Source: Sulfitobacter faviae (GTDB lineage: Bacteria; Pseudomonadota; Alphaproteobacteria; Rhodobacterales; Rhodobacteraceae). From it: 64,000 bases of DNA. Shown here piece by piece: positions 51,964 to 61,366 of the stretch. The stretch covers positions 992,001 to 1,056,000 of the forward strand of contig NZ_PGFQ01000001.1 in NCBI RefSeq assembly GCF_029870955.1, written 5' to 3'. Every line of letters begins with the position of its first letter. Within the stretch, counting starts at the first letter, position 1. A program made the position numbers and the translations under genes. The notes below the pieces were generated by a model that saw only the letters and a program-made list of their open reading frames with translations, had not been told where the DNA came from and did not search any database.

Positions 51964-53156
51964 TCAGGCAAGTGCTGCGGCGATACGTTCGGCCAGACGG
52001 GCGGCCACGGCATCTTTGCCCATGCGCGGCCAATCCTCGGCCCCGGCCTCGGTGATCAGTGTCACGGCATTCTCGCGCCCGCCCATGATGCCGGTGGCGG
52101 GGGAGACGTCGTTGGCGACGATCCAGTTACAGCCCTTGCGCGCGCGTTTCGCGGTGGCATGGGCCAACACGTCGTTCGTCTCGGCGGCGAAGCCTACGAC
52201 GAGCGCGGGGCGGCCTTCGCCGCGCTGGCTGATGGTTTTTAAGATGTCGGGGTTCTCTGCGAAAGACAGGCTCGGCAGCCCGTCTTTAGATTTCTTCAGC
52301 TTACGGTCCCCTGCCCCTGCACATGCCAATCGGCCACCGCGGCGGCAAAGACAGCGGCATCGGCGGGCAGCGCGGCCTCTACCGCCTGCATCATCTCTTG
52401 CGCCGTTTGCACCGGCACGACCTCAACGCCCTCGGGCGGGGCGACTTCGGCGGGGCCGGTTACAAAGACGACCTCAGCCCCCAGATCCACCAGCGCCCGC
52501 GCGATGGCTGTGCCCTGCGCCCCGGAAGAGCGGTTGGCGATATAGCGCACGGGGTCAATGGGCTCATGCGTCGGGCCGGAGGTGACGAGGATGCGCTTGC
52601 CCGCAAGCGGCCCCTGCCCAAGCCGCGCCTCGACTGCCGCGACAATCTCAAGCGGTTCGGCCATCCGCCCTGGCCCGTATTCGCCGCAGGCCATATCACC
52701 GTCATTCGGCCCGACCATGGCGATGCCATCGCCGCGCAGGGTGGCGATGTTGCGCTGCGTCGCGGGGTGCTGCCACATCCGCACGTTCATCGCAGGTGCC
52801 AGCAACACCGGCGTATCGGTGGCCAAAAGCAAGGTCGATGCCAGATCATTCGCCGCCCCCTGCGCCATCTTGGCCATCAGGTCTGCCGTGGCGGGGGCAA
52901 CTACAAGTAGATCCGCCGCGCGGCTCAACTGGATATGCCCCATCTCGGCCTCATCACCGAGGTCGAAAAGATCGCGAAAGACCTTCACACCGGTCAGGGC
53001 GGATACGGAAAGCGGGGTGACAAACTCTTCGCCCGCGTGGGTCAGAACCGGTGTCACCTTGGCCCCACGCTCGCGCAGACGCCGGATCAGATCGAGGGAT
53101 TTATAGGCGGCAATGCCGCCGCCGATGATCAGCAGAATATGTTTGCCCGACAGCAT
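51964..53156 (-). CDS. coaBC: Phosphopantothenoylcysteine decarboxylase/synthetase (frameshifted in this sequence)
   Basis: A bifunctional coenzyme A biosynthesis enzyme of 397 residues after repair. The CoaC flavodoxin-like half has GGGIAAYKSLDL, the catalytic His in EMGHIQLSR and PAMNVRMWQHPATQ. The CoaB half starts at GKRILVTSGPTHEPIDPVRYI. The frame breaks at the C-run 52308-52311 within CoaB; one base restores HVQGQGDRKLKKSKDG. It is followed after 9 bases by dut. Confidence 0.94.
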
Positions 53157-53190
53157 AAAGGCCCCCCGTTTGCATTAGGGAGACCTTAAT

Positions 53191-53218
53191 CCGGGGCGGC
53201 GCAATCTGCCAGCCCCGG
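53191..53218 (-). terminator. Possible terminator or hairpin downstream of rpoH2
   Basis: CCGGGGC and GCCCCGG pair perfectly across a 14-base loop, about 20 bases after the rpoH2 stop. On the minus strand it is followed by ATTAAGG and not a T-tract, so function is uncertain. Confidence 0.35.
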
Positions 53219-53237
53219 CGGGCATCGCAATGCGGCG

Positions 53238-54116
53238 TCAGGCCAGAAAGGCAAAGACCTCACGCGATTGCATCTCGAGCGATTTGCGCATCTTGCCAAA
53301 GGCTGCGGCCTCAAGCTGGCGGACCCGCTCTTTGCTGAGGCTGAGTTCATCGCCAAGGCTTTCCAAGGTACGCGCCGGATCCCGCAGCTTGCGTTCGCGC
53401 ACGATGAATTGCTCGCGCTCGGACAGGCCCTGCATTGCCGCCAGCAACCAGTTGCGCAGCTGCGCCGTGTCATGCTCTTCCTCAACACGCTCCGCCGCCT
53501 GGGCGCTCTCATCAGCCAGCGCTTCGATCCACTCGCGGCCCTCATCCTCAGCGCTCTGCGTGGCGTTCAGCGAATAGTCCGAGCCTGACAGACGGCCTTC
53601 CATCATCTCGACATCATGCAGCGGCACGCCAATCTCGGTCGAGATCATCTGGCGCAGCTGGTGCTTGTCCAGCGTCTCGCCCATGGCGGTGGCCTCGCGC
53701 TCCAACCGGGCTTGCACGCGGCGCATGTTGAAAAACAGCGATTTCTGAGAGGAGGTCGACCCGGTCCGCACCATCGACCAATTGCGCATCACATGGTCCT
53801 GAATGCTCGCCTTGATCCACCAGACCGCATAGGTCGAGAAACGCACGCCGCGGTCGGGGTCGAATTTGTCGGCGGCTTTCATCAGGCCCAGACCGGCCTC
53901 TTGGATCAGGTCGTTCATCGGCGCGCCGTAGCGCTTGAACTTGCCCGCCATCGAAATCGCCAGACGCATGTAGGCGGTGATCAAACGGTGCAACGCGGCC
54001 TCATCCCGGTGATCGCGCCACGCATAGGCCAATTCCAACTCCGTCTCGGCATCGAGCAATTCGGCCTTCATTGCGGTGCGGGTGAGTGAAAATTCGCGAG
54101 CGGTCTGCAATGACAT
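53238..54116 (-). CDS. rpoH2: RNA polymerase sigma-32 factor, RpoHII type
   Basis: A heat-shock/oxidative-stress sigma factor of 292 residues. Region 2 carries DLIQEAGLGLMKAADKFDP and RFSTYAVWWIKASIQDHVMRNW, and the RpoH-type element SQKSLFFNMRR is present. Region 4 shows LSLSKERVRQLEAAAFGKMR. The divergence from the canonical RpoH start and the LTRTAMKAELLDAETELELA N-terminus resemble the RpoHII paralogue known from Rhodobacter, which is tied to singlet-oxygen stress. That paralogue assignment is from memory. The ATG at 54116 has AAGGGGG upstream. It is divergent from cobU. Confidence 0.88.
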   Translation of the reverse strand: MSLQTAREFSLTRTAMKAELLDAETELELAYAWRDHRDEAALHRLITAYMRLAISMAGKFKRYGAPMNDLIQEAGLGLMKAADKFDPDRGVRFSTYAVWWIKASIQDHVMRNWSMVRTGSTSSQKSLFFNMRRVQARLEREATAMGETLDKHQLRQMISTEIGVPLHDVEMMEGRLSGSDYSLNATQSAEDEGREWIEALADESAQAAERVEEEHDTAQLRNWLLAAMQGLSEREQFIVRERKLRDPARTLESLGDELSLSKERVRQLEAAAFGKMRKSLEMQSREVFAFLA

Positions 54117-54214
54117 TTGGTATCCCCCTTGAGAAATGCGCGGCGCACCTTGTGATGGGCCTTTGGTGGAGATACGCAGAGACATGCCATTTGGTTCAAA
54201 TATTTGGTGAGAAG

Positions 54215-54736
54215 ATGTTGCCTAGAACTACCTTTGCCCTAGGCGGGGCGGCCTCGGGCAAGTCGGAATGGGCAGAGGCCCTCCTAAATTCCAGCGGCAT
54301 GTCAAAGACTTACCTCGCCACCGGTCGCATCTGGGATGACGAAGTTCAAGAACGCGTGAACAAGCATCAAGCAAGGCGCGATGCGGGGTGGCGCACCGTC
54401 GAATGCCCGCTCGATCTGACCGAACCGCTGGCGAAACTGCCCGCCGGCGAAATCGTGCTGATCGATTGCGCGACCATGTGGCTGAGCAATCACCTGATGG
54501 AAGGCAGCGATCTGGAGGCCGCGCAGGCGCAGCTTTTGCAGGCCCTGCGGGGCTGTGCGGCACATTGGGTCGTGGTCTCGAACGAGGTCGGCCAAGGGAT
54601 CGTGCCCGACAACGCCATGGCGCGCCAATTCCGCGAGGCGCAGGGGCGGCTCAACACCGCCTTGGCCGCCGAGGCAGAAACGGTTGTGCAGGTCGTCGTC
54701 GGCCTGCCGCAACTGTTGAAAGGGGAGATGCCATGA
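54215..54736 (+). CDS. cobU: Adenosylcobinamide kinase / cobinamide-phosphate guanylyltransferase
   Basis: Phosphorylates adenosylcobinamide and attaches GMP in nucleotide-loop assembly of vitamin B12. It is 173 residues with the P-loop GGAASGKS at residues 10-17 and the family's SNEVGQGIVPDN and FREAQGRLNTALA segments. The ATG at 54215 lies 98 bases from the divergent rpoH2 start. Its stop overlaps the next gene as ATGA, which suggests the two act in the same pathway. Confidence 0.94.
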   Translation: MLPRTTFALGGAASGKSEWAEALLNSSGMSKTYLATGRIWDDEVQERVNKHQARRDAGWRTVECPLDLTEPLAKLPAGEIVLIDCATMWLSNHLMEGSDLEAAQAQLLQALRGCAAHWVVVSNEVGQGIVPDNAMARQFREAQGRLNTALAAEAETVVQVVVGLPQLLKGEMP

Positions 54737-55313
54737 CCATTTGGCACTGGGTGCGCCACGGCCCGACCCATGAGAAGAACTTCGTCGGCTGGCGCGATGT
54801 CCCGGCGGACCTTTCCGATGCGCCCCGACTGGCGCGGTTGAACCTGCATCTGCCGAATGAGTCGCTGCTCGTCTCCTCGGACCTGATCCGCGCTGTGCAT
54901 ACGGCGGATGCGCTGGCCCAGCCCTCCCGCCGCCGCCTGCCCCATGAGCATGAGCTGCGAGAGTTGCATTTCGGCGCTTGGGACGGGCTGCATTTCTCCG
55001 AAGTCGCCGCGCGTGACCCGGACCTCAGCCGCGCCTATTGGGAGACCCCGGCGATGTCATGGCCCCCGAGGGTGAAAGCTGGAACCAGACCAAGGCGCGC
55101 GTCGACCGGGTGGTGGCACGGATCAACGCGGCCCACCCCAATGCCCATGTGATCGCCGTGGCCCATTTCGGCGTCATCCTCACGCAGGTGCAGCAGGCCC
55201 AAGGCGGCGGCCCGCTGGAGGCGATGGCCCATAAGATCGACAACCTCTCGGTCACGCATCTGTCCCACGACAACGGCCAATGGCGGGTCGAAGGGATCAA
55301 TCATACGCCCTGA
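54733..55313 (+). CDS. Histidine phosphatase family protein, probable CobC-type (frameshifted in this sequence)
   Basis: A phosphoglycerate-mutase-like phosphatase of 193 residues after repair. The catalytic WVRHGPTHEKN opens the protein, the second arginine is in SSDLIRAVHTA, ELHFGAWDG holds the acid, and the second His is in AVAHFGVI. The frame breaks around 55046-55051 (CCCCGG); one base restores YWETPGDVMAPEGESW. Overlap with cobU points to alpha-ribazole-phosphate dephosphorylation (CobC role), an inference from context. Confidence 0.83.
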
Positions 55314-55325
55314 CCCACAGTGCCG

Positions 55326-55374
55326 TTAACCATTCCTAAACCCGTCTTGCCTACCGATTAACCATAGCAAGACG
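55326..55374 (+). promoter_or_regulatory. CtrA-like sites and inverted repeat before comM
   Basis: TTAA-N7-TAAA at 55326-55340 starts with the half-site TTAACCAT, and a second TTAACCAT lies at 55358-55365. The second sits in the 16-base loop of a perfect inverted repeat CGTCTTGC/GCAAGACG (55343-55350, 55367-55374). Confidence 0.45.
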
Positions 55375-55385
55375 GAGCAGGGGCA

Positions 55386-56902
55386 ATGGTGTCGCGGGCC
55401 TATACGGTCGCATTTCAAGGCGTCGATGCGCGTATCGTCGAGGTGCAATGCGCGGTCACCGCCGGGCTGCCGGGCTTTTCCATCGTGGGGCTAGCGAACA
55501 AGGCCGTGTCGGAAGCTCGCGACCGGGTGCGCACGGCGCTCAGCGCCTTGGCCATCGCGCTGCCGTCCAAACGCATCACCGTCAACCTCTCCCCGCCGAC
55601 CTGCCTAAGGAAGGCAGCCATTTCGACCTGCCCATCGCGCTGGCGCTGCTCTCGGCCCTCGATATCCTGCCGGATGACATCACCCAGAATGTGGTGGCCT
55701 TGGGAGAGCTTTCGCTCGACGGGACGCTGATGCCCGTGGTCGGCGCCCTGCCCGCCGCCATGGCCGCCGCCGCCGAGGACCGCAGCCTGCTCTGCCCCGC
55801 GGGGTCGGGGGCGGAGGCCGCATGGGTGGGCAAGACACAGGTCATCGCCGCCGCCAATCTGGGCGACGTGGTGCGCCACTACACTGGGCAAGTACCGATC
55901 GCCCCCGCCGAGCCGGGCGAGGTGCCCCTCGCATTGGCGGGCCGCGACCTGCGCGAGGTTAAGGGCCAAGAACGCGCCAAACGCGCGTTGGAGATCGCCG
56001 CGGCCGGGCGGCATCACCTGATGCTGGTCGGCACGCCGGGGTCGGGCAAATCCATGCTGGCCGCGCGACTGCCCGGCATCCTACCGCCGCTGACGGCAGG
56101 TGAAGCGCTGGAGACCTCGATGATACACTCCCTCGCCGGGCTGCTGGATGAGGGCGGCATTTCCCGCAGCCGCCCCTTTCGCGAGCCGCATCACACGGCC
56201 TCTATGGCCGCGATCATCGGCGGCGGTCGGCAAGCGCGACCGGGGGAGGCATCTCTGGCCCATAACGGTGTGCTGTTCATGGACGAATTCCCCGAGTTCA
56301 ACCGCACGGTCCTCGAAACCCTGCGCCAACCGATCGAGACTGGCGAGGTCATGATCGCGCGGGCCAATGCCCATGTGAAATACCCTTGCCGCTTCATGCT
56401 CGTCGCGGCGGCGAACCCCTGCAAATGCGGCTACCTGCCCGACCCGGCCCGCGCCTGCGCCCGTGTCCCGGCCTGCGGGGAAGACTATCTCGGGCGTATC
56501 TCCGGCCCACTGATGGACCGGTTCGACCTGCGCGTCGACGTGCCGCCCGTCAGCTACAGCGATCTCAACCTGCCCGCCAATGGCGAGACCTCGGCCGAGG
56601 TCGCGGCAAGGGTCGCCGCCGCGCGGGCGCTTCAATCCACGCGCTACGCGCCGCATGACGGGATTTCGGCCAATGCCGATGCGGCGGGTGACTTGCTTGA
56701 AACCGTCGTCAGCCCAGATGCCGAAGCGCGCGCGCTGCTCCTGCGCGCAGCAGAACGGTTTTCCCTGTCGGCGCGCGGGTATCACCGGGTCATGCGTGTC
56801 GCGCGCACCATCGCCGATCTTGCGGGGGAACCCGAGGTCCGCCGCCCCCATATGGCCGAGGCGATCAGCTTTCGCCTGCCCGATCCGGCGGCAGGGCATT
56901 GA
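55386..56902 (+). CDS. comM: ComM/YifB-family Mg-chelatase-like AAA+ ATPase (frameshifted in this sequence)
   Basis: A hexameric helicase promoting branch migration during natural transformation or gene-transfer-agent uptake. It is 505 residues after repair: an N-terminal Lon-like domain (GFSIVGLANKAVSEARDR), Walker A GTPGSGKS, Walker B LFMDEFPEF, and zinc-type cysteines in NPCKCGYLPDPARACARVPACG. The C-terminal lid has RYHRVMRVART-like sequence (GYHRVMRVARTIADL). The frame breaks at the C-run 55591-55594; one base restores VNLSPADLPKEGSHFDLP. CtrA-like sites lie just upstream. Its 3' end overlaps the convergent esterase gene by 38 bases. Confidence 0.93.
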
Positions 56903-57781
56903 TCCAATCGGCGAGGGCCGCAAGGCTCTGCCGCGCCTCGGGCAAGTGGTTCTGAAACAGCGGCCAGACATGCGGCAGGTCATGGAGCTCCTGCAAACTG
57001 GCCGACACGCCCGCTTCGCGCAGACGGGCCGCCAATCGGCGGCTGTCATCGCGCAGGATTTCGCTGTCACTTACGGTGAGCCAGACGGGCGGTGCGCCGT
57101 TGAAATCCGCGAGAATGGGACTCGCCCGAGGGCTCTCCGCATCCTGCCCCGAAGATAGAGCCGCGCCATTTCCGTCGCGCGGGCGGCGGGCAACAACACG
57201 TCGCTTTCGGCATTCTGAGTGAAACTTGGGCCGGAAAACGTCAGGTCCAACAAGGGGGAAAGCCCAAAGGCGCCGGCAGGCAGCGCCGCCCCCTCGCGGC
57301 AAAGCTGCGCCAAAAGGTCGAAAACCAGCGCGCCGCCCGCGCTATCGCCGCCAATCACGATATCCCCCGCGGCGATGCCCATTTGACACAGCGCATCCCA
57401 CGCCGCGCGGATGTCTTGCGCAGGTTTCGGAAAGGCCGCTCCCGGCACGCGCGCATAGCGCGGCAGCACCGCCCGCGCGCCGGTTAGCAGAGATAGGCGC
57501 GCGACCATCGCCCGGTGCGTCTCCGGGCTGCCAAACACGAACCCGCCGCCATGGACGTAGAGGATCACACGCCCTTGGGAGGCCTGCGGCGGCGTAAGCC
57601 AAAGCGCCGATCCCGCCCCCGGCAGATCACGCCATTCCGCATGCACCTCGCGCGGCCCTTTGAAAAAGAGCCGCGCCTGCACCTCCATCGTGGCCCGCAG
57701 GAACTGCGGGTTTGCGTGCGCCAGCAAAGGTTTCTCTGTCAGACGCAGGTAGCGGTTCAGAAGATGCTGGCGCAGGCTCAC
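56865..57781 (-). CDS. Alpha/beta hydrolase, HSL-type esterase/lipase (frameshifted in this sequence)
   Basis: A 305-residue hydrolase of the hormone-sensitive-lipase group. The oxyanion motif is [11 protein letters not shown], the nucleophile elbow GGDSAGGAL, and the acid and His lie in [11 protein letters not shown] and [11 protein letters not shown]. The frame breaks at the C-run 57147-57150; one base restores [16 protein letters not shown]. The start ATG at 57781 overlaps the gshB stop (ATGA). Substrate unknown; short-chain esters are typical for the family. Confidence 0.87.
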
Positions 57782-58713
57782 CCGCGCTTGGCCTCAATCG
57801 CCTCCCAGATTTTTCCGGCGATATTCTCGCCATCGAACCGTTCCAGTTCTTGAATGCCGGTGGGAGAGGTCACGTTGATCTCGGTCAGATAGTCACCGAT
57901 CACATCGATCCCGACAAAGATTTGGCCCTTTTCCTTGAGCAACGGCCCGATGGCCGCACAGATCTCGAGATCACGCTCGGTCAGCCCGACCTTCTCAGGC
58001 CGCCCGCCGACATGCATGTTCGACCGCGTCTCACCCTCCGCCGGGACGCGGTTGATCGCGCCCACCGGCTCCCCCTCCACGAGGATGACGCGCTTGTCGC
58101 CCTTGGATACGGCAGGCAGGAATTTCTGAACGATGAGCGGCTCACGCGAGAAGCCGGTGAACAATTCATGCAGGGAGGTGAGGTTGCGGTCATTGGCGTC
58201 CAACCGGAACACTCCGGCACCGCCGTTGCCGTAAAGCGGTTTCAGGATTACATCGCCATGCTTCGCCTTGAAGCCTTTGATGGTCGAAAGGTCGCGTGCA
58301 ATCGTGGTGGGCGGCGTCAGATCGGGGAAGTCGAGAACCAGAAGTTTTTCGGGGTAATTGCGGACCCAAAAGGGATCGTTGACCACCAAGGTGGTTTCTT
58401 TCAGCCGGTCCAGCAGGTGGGTCGAGGTGATGTAATGCATGTCGAAAGGCGGGTCTTGGCGCAGCCAGACCACGTCGAAATCCGCCAGATCGACCTCGCG
58501 CTCTTCTCCGAACCGGGCATGATCGCCCTGCACGCGCTGCACGGTAAAGTCATAGCCCCGCGCGGTGATCCGCCCCTCTTGGTACGCCAGATGGTCGGGC
58601 GTGTAGAAGAACAGCTCATGCCCCCGCGCCTGCGCCTCTTCGGCCAGCCGAAAGCTGCTGTCGGCATTGATGTTCACGTCCCCGATCGGGTCCATTTGAA
58701 AGGCGATTTTCAT
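57778..58713 (-). CDS. gshB: Glutathione synthetase
   Basis: Adds glycine to gamma-glutamylcysteine, the last step of glutathione synthesis. It is an ATP-grasp enzyme of 311 residues with [17 protein letters not shown] at the N-terminus, [16 protein letters not shown] (ATP-grasp lysine and loop), and [20 protein letters not shown] (metal and substrate residues). The frame is intact. It is followed by an overlapping esterase gene. Confidence 0.97.
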   Translation of the reverse strand: MKIAFQMDPIGDVNINADSSFRLAEEAQARGHELFFYTPDHLAYQEGRITARGYDFTVQRVQGDHARFGEEREVDLADFDVVWLRQDPPFDMHYITSTHLLDRLKETTLVVNDPFWVRNYPEKLLVLDFPDLTPPTTIARDLSTIKGFKAKHGDVILKPLYGNGGAGVFRLDANDRNLTSLHELFTGFSREPLIVQKFLPAVSKGDKRVILVEGEPVGAINRVPAEGETRSNMHVGGRPEKVGLTERDLEICAAIGPLLKEKGQIFVGIDVIGDYLTEINVTSPTGIQELERFDGENIAGKIWEAIEAKRG

Positions 58714-58818
58714 CGGCGTCCCCCGCTGCTTACCTTTGTCGTGATCCGACCCGGACCGACGGTGCAGGCTTCTGGGATCGCTTCTTAGATGGCGCAGCAG
58801 GGGCCTATGCGCAATGGG

Positions 58819-59217
58819 TCAGCCGTGGCCAAAGGCGTTTTCGATGATTTCGGTGGCCCCCTGCCCATCGACAAGCGCCACGTCAAAGCGCACCTCGGTC
58901 AGGCTTCCTGCAGGTTCGCCGGCAAGAAATTCCTCGGCGGAGCGGTAGATGCGCTGCATCTGTCGGGCAGAAAGGCTTTCGGCGGCCCGCGCGAAACTAC
59001 CGCTTTGTTTCACCTCGACAAAGATCAAGGCAGCCCCATCGCGCAGGATCAAATCAATTTCACCAGCGCGGCCCCGCCAACGGCGGCGGGCGATGGCAAA
59101 ACCACGCCTTTCATAGTCCTGCGCGATGCGGTTTTCGGCGGCGATCCCGGCGTGATAGGCCATGCGCCCCCGTTGGCGTTTGGTCGCAGTTCGTATCCCC
59201 GTATCACCCTGCGCCAT
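58819..59217 (-). CDS. yraN: YraN/UPF0102 family endonuclease-like protein
   Basis: A 132-residue protein with a restriction-endonuclease-like core: GIAAENRIAQDYERRGF, then WRGRAGEIDLILRDGAALIFVEVKQ, whose Glu-Ile-Asp and Glu-Val-Lys are the E/D-EVK nuclease motif. The true nuclease activity is unproven. I prefer the ATG at 59217 with GGAG seven bases upstream over 59223 and 59163. It lies 22 bases behind rsmI on the same strand, a linkage conserved in proteobacteria. Confidence 0.88.
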   Translation of the reverse strand: MAQGDTGIRTATKRQRGRMAYHAGIAAENRIAQDYERRGFAIARRRWRGRAGEIDLILRDGAALIFVEVKQSGSFARAAESLSARQMQRIYRSAEEFLAGEPAGSLTEVRFDVALVDGQGATEIIENAFGHG

Positions 59218-59239
59218 TTTCATCGCTCCGACCTATGTT

Positions 59240-60097
59240 TTAACCTTTGCCGAGCGCCAATGCCGCTTGATAGACCTGCCGCCGTGGCAGGCCATGGGCC
59301 TGCGCCACCAAATCGACAGCGTCACGCATCGACATTTCTGTAAGCGCCCGTTGCAAATCTGTTTCTAGGTCAAGGTGATTAACAGAGTCTGAACGGCTGC
59401 GATCAATCAGCACGACCACTTCGCCTTTTGGCGCCTTCGCTTGATAAAGCTCGGCGAGATTTTCGAGGGTATCGCGCTGGATCTCTTCGAATTTCTTGGT
59501 CAACTCCCGGCACATTGCCGCTTTGCGCCCCGCGCCCAGTGCCGTTGCCGCATCGCGCAGCATGGCGCCAAGCCGTTTGGGCGATTCGTAAAAAACCAGT
59601 GTTCCCGGCACGTCGCGCAGCTTTTCCAGCGCCGCGATGCGTGCCGATTTGCTGTTGGGCAGGAAACCCGCAAAGAAAAATGCATCCGTCGGCAGGGCGC
59701 CCAAGGCCAGCGCGGTCAGCACGGCCGATGGCCCCGGCGCGCAGGTCTGCATCACGCCCGCTCCGGCTGCGGCGCGGCTTAATTCAAACCCCGGATCGGC
59801 GATCAGCGGCATGCCCGCCTCCGACGCATAGGCGACTGATTTGCCCTCGCGGATGGCCGCGATCAGCCGCTCTTGCACCGATGTGCCGCTGTGATCGTGC
59901 AGCGCCAGCACCTTGCGCCCATCAAGCGGCACCCCATGAATTTCCATCAGCCGCCGCAGGCTGCGCGTGTCCTCTGCCGCCAGCAAATCCGCCGAGGCCA
60001 GCGTGTCGAGCGCGCGCAACGTGATATCGCGTGCGGTGCCGATGGGGACGCCCACGAAATAAAGTCCCGGGGCTAGCTCTGTCTTGTCAAATTTCAA
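59240..60097 (-). CDS. rsmI: 16S rRNA (cytidine1402-2'-O)-methyltransferase
   Basis: Methylates C1402 of 16S rRNA in the decoding centre. It is 285 residues with VGVPIGTARDITLRAL at the start, AEDTRSLRRLMEIH, the SAM-site GMPLIADPGFELSR and FFFAGFLPNSKSAR. It is a tetrapyrrole-methylase-fold protein, and the length fits RsmI. It is divergent from the LpoA-like lipoprotein gene, as in E. coli. Confidence 0.95.
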   Translation of the reverse strand: MKFDKTELAPGLYFVGVPIGTARDITLRALDTLASADLLAAEDTRSLRRLMEIHGVPLDGRKVLALHDHSGTSVQERLIAAIREGKSVAYASEAGMPLIADPGFELSRAAAGAGVMQTCAPGPSAVLTALALGALPTDAFFFAGFLPNSKSARIAALEKLRDVPGTLVFYESPKRLGAMLRDAATALGAGRKAAMCRELTKKFEEIQRDTLENLAELYQAKAPKGEVVVLIDRSRSDSVNHLDLETDLQRALTEMSMRDAVDLVAQAHGLPRRQVYQAALALGKG

Positions 60098-60184
60098 CGC
60101 TGGACCCGCCTTTCGCAGTCACTATGATCGCGGCCATGTTCCGGCGACCATCGTCGTCTTGCCACCACCGGGGAGTGAATACAA

Positions 60185-61365
60185 ATGATTGCCTGTTTCC
60201 GCGCCATCCGCAAGAAGATGCACCTGCTCTTGCTGCCGCTCTTCGCGGTCCTGCTGGCGGCCTGTCAGCCTGTCGCCACGGGTGGCGCCAATTCCGGCGG
60301 CCCGCGCATCGACCCTGCGGCCCCGTTCCCGTGGCGCTCTTGGTTCCGCGCGGCGGCACGGCCAGTGATGAGTTGCTGGCCAAGAACCTCGAAAACGCTG
60401 CGCGCCTTGCGATGCGCGATCTAGATGGCGTCCAGATCGACCTGCGCGTCTATGGCACTGCGGGCAATGCCAGCACAGCCGCATCCGTCGCTGCGCAGGC
60501 GGTGAATGAAGGGGCCAAGATCATCCTTGGCCCGGTTTACGGCGAAGCGGCCAATGCGGCTGGGGTGGCCGTGGCCTCCTCCGGGGTTAACGTGATCTCC
60601 TTCTCGAACAACCCGACCATCGCGGGCGGCAATGTCTTCGTGCTCGGGCCGACTTTTGCCAATACCGCCAACCGGTTGGTGAGCTTTGCCAAACGCAACG
60701 GCAAGGACAAAATGGTCGTGCTGCATGGTCAGGACCTTGCCGGACAGCTGGGCCGTGACGCGATCGTTCAAGCGATCAGCGCCAATGGCGCGACGCTGGC
60801 AGGCACCGTCGATTACGCGCTGAGCCAAGAGTCGGTCGTGGCCGCCGTGCCGCGCGTCAAAGCAACCATCGAAGGCAGCGGCGCCAATGCGCTCTTCCTC
60901 ACCACCTCCTCGGCCAGCGCCTTGCCGCTTTTCGCGCAGCTTCTGCCCGAGGCTGGCATCCAATCGGCCACCACGCAGTATGTCGGCCTGACCCGTTGGG
61001 ACATCCCCGCCCAGACACTGGAACTGCCCGGCGTTCAGGGCGGCTGGTTTGCCCTGCCCGACACGGCGGCGAGCGGTGCCTTCTCGAACCGCTACACCGC
61101 GGCCTATGGCAGTGATCCGCACCCGCTGGCCGGGCTGGCCTTTGACGGGATCGCGGCGATCGGCTCCTTGGTGAAGGGCGGCAAATCCAACGCGCTTTCC
61201 GGGGCCGCGCTGACCCAGGGGGCGGGTTTCCAAGGCGCCAGCGGCATCTTCCGCCTGCGCCGCGATGGCACCAACGAACGCGCCTTGGCCGTGGCCACGA
61301 TCCGCGACAACCGCGTCGTCGTGCTTGACCCGGCACCGCGCGGCTTTGGCGGGGCTGGTTTCTGA
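60185..61365 (+). CDS. LpoA-like periplasmic lipoprotein, penicillin-binding protein activator (frameshifted in this sequence)
   Basis: An outer-membrane lipoprotein of about 393 residues after repair with lipobox LLAAC (Cys27). A Leu/Ile/Val-binding-protein fold follows: VPVALLVPRGG, AARLAMRDLDG, GAKIILGPVYGEAANA and VISFSNNPTIAGGNVF. E. coli LpoA, which activates PBP1A, has this fold as its C-terminal domain and sits in the same rsmI-lpoA-yraN neighbourhood. The frame breaks at the C-run 60321-60324; one base restores IDPAAPVPVALLV. The start is the ATG at 60185; 60218 is possible. The role in peptidoglycan synthesis is inferred. Confidence 0.83.
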
Positions 61366-61366
61366 A

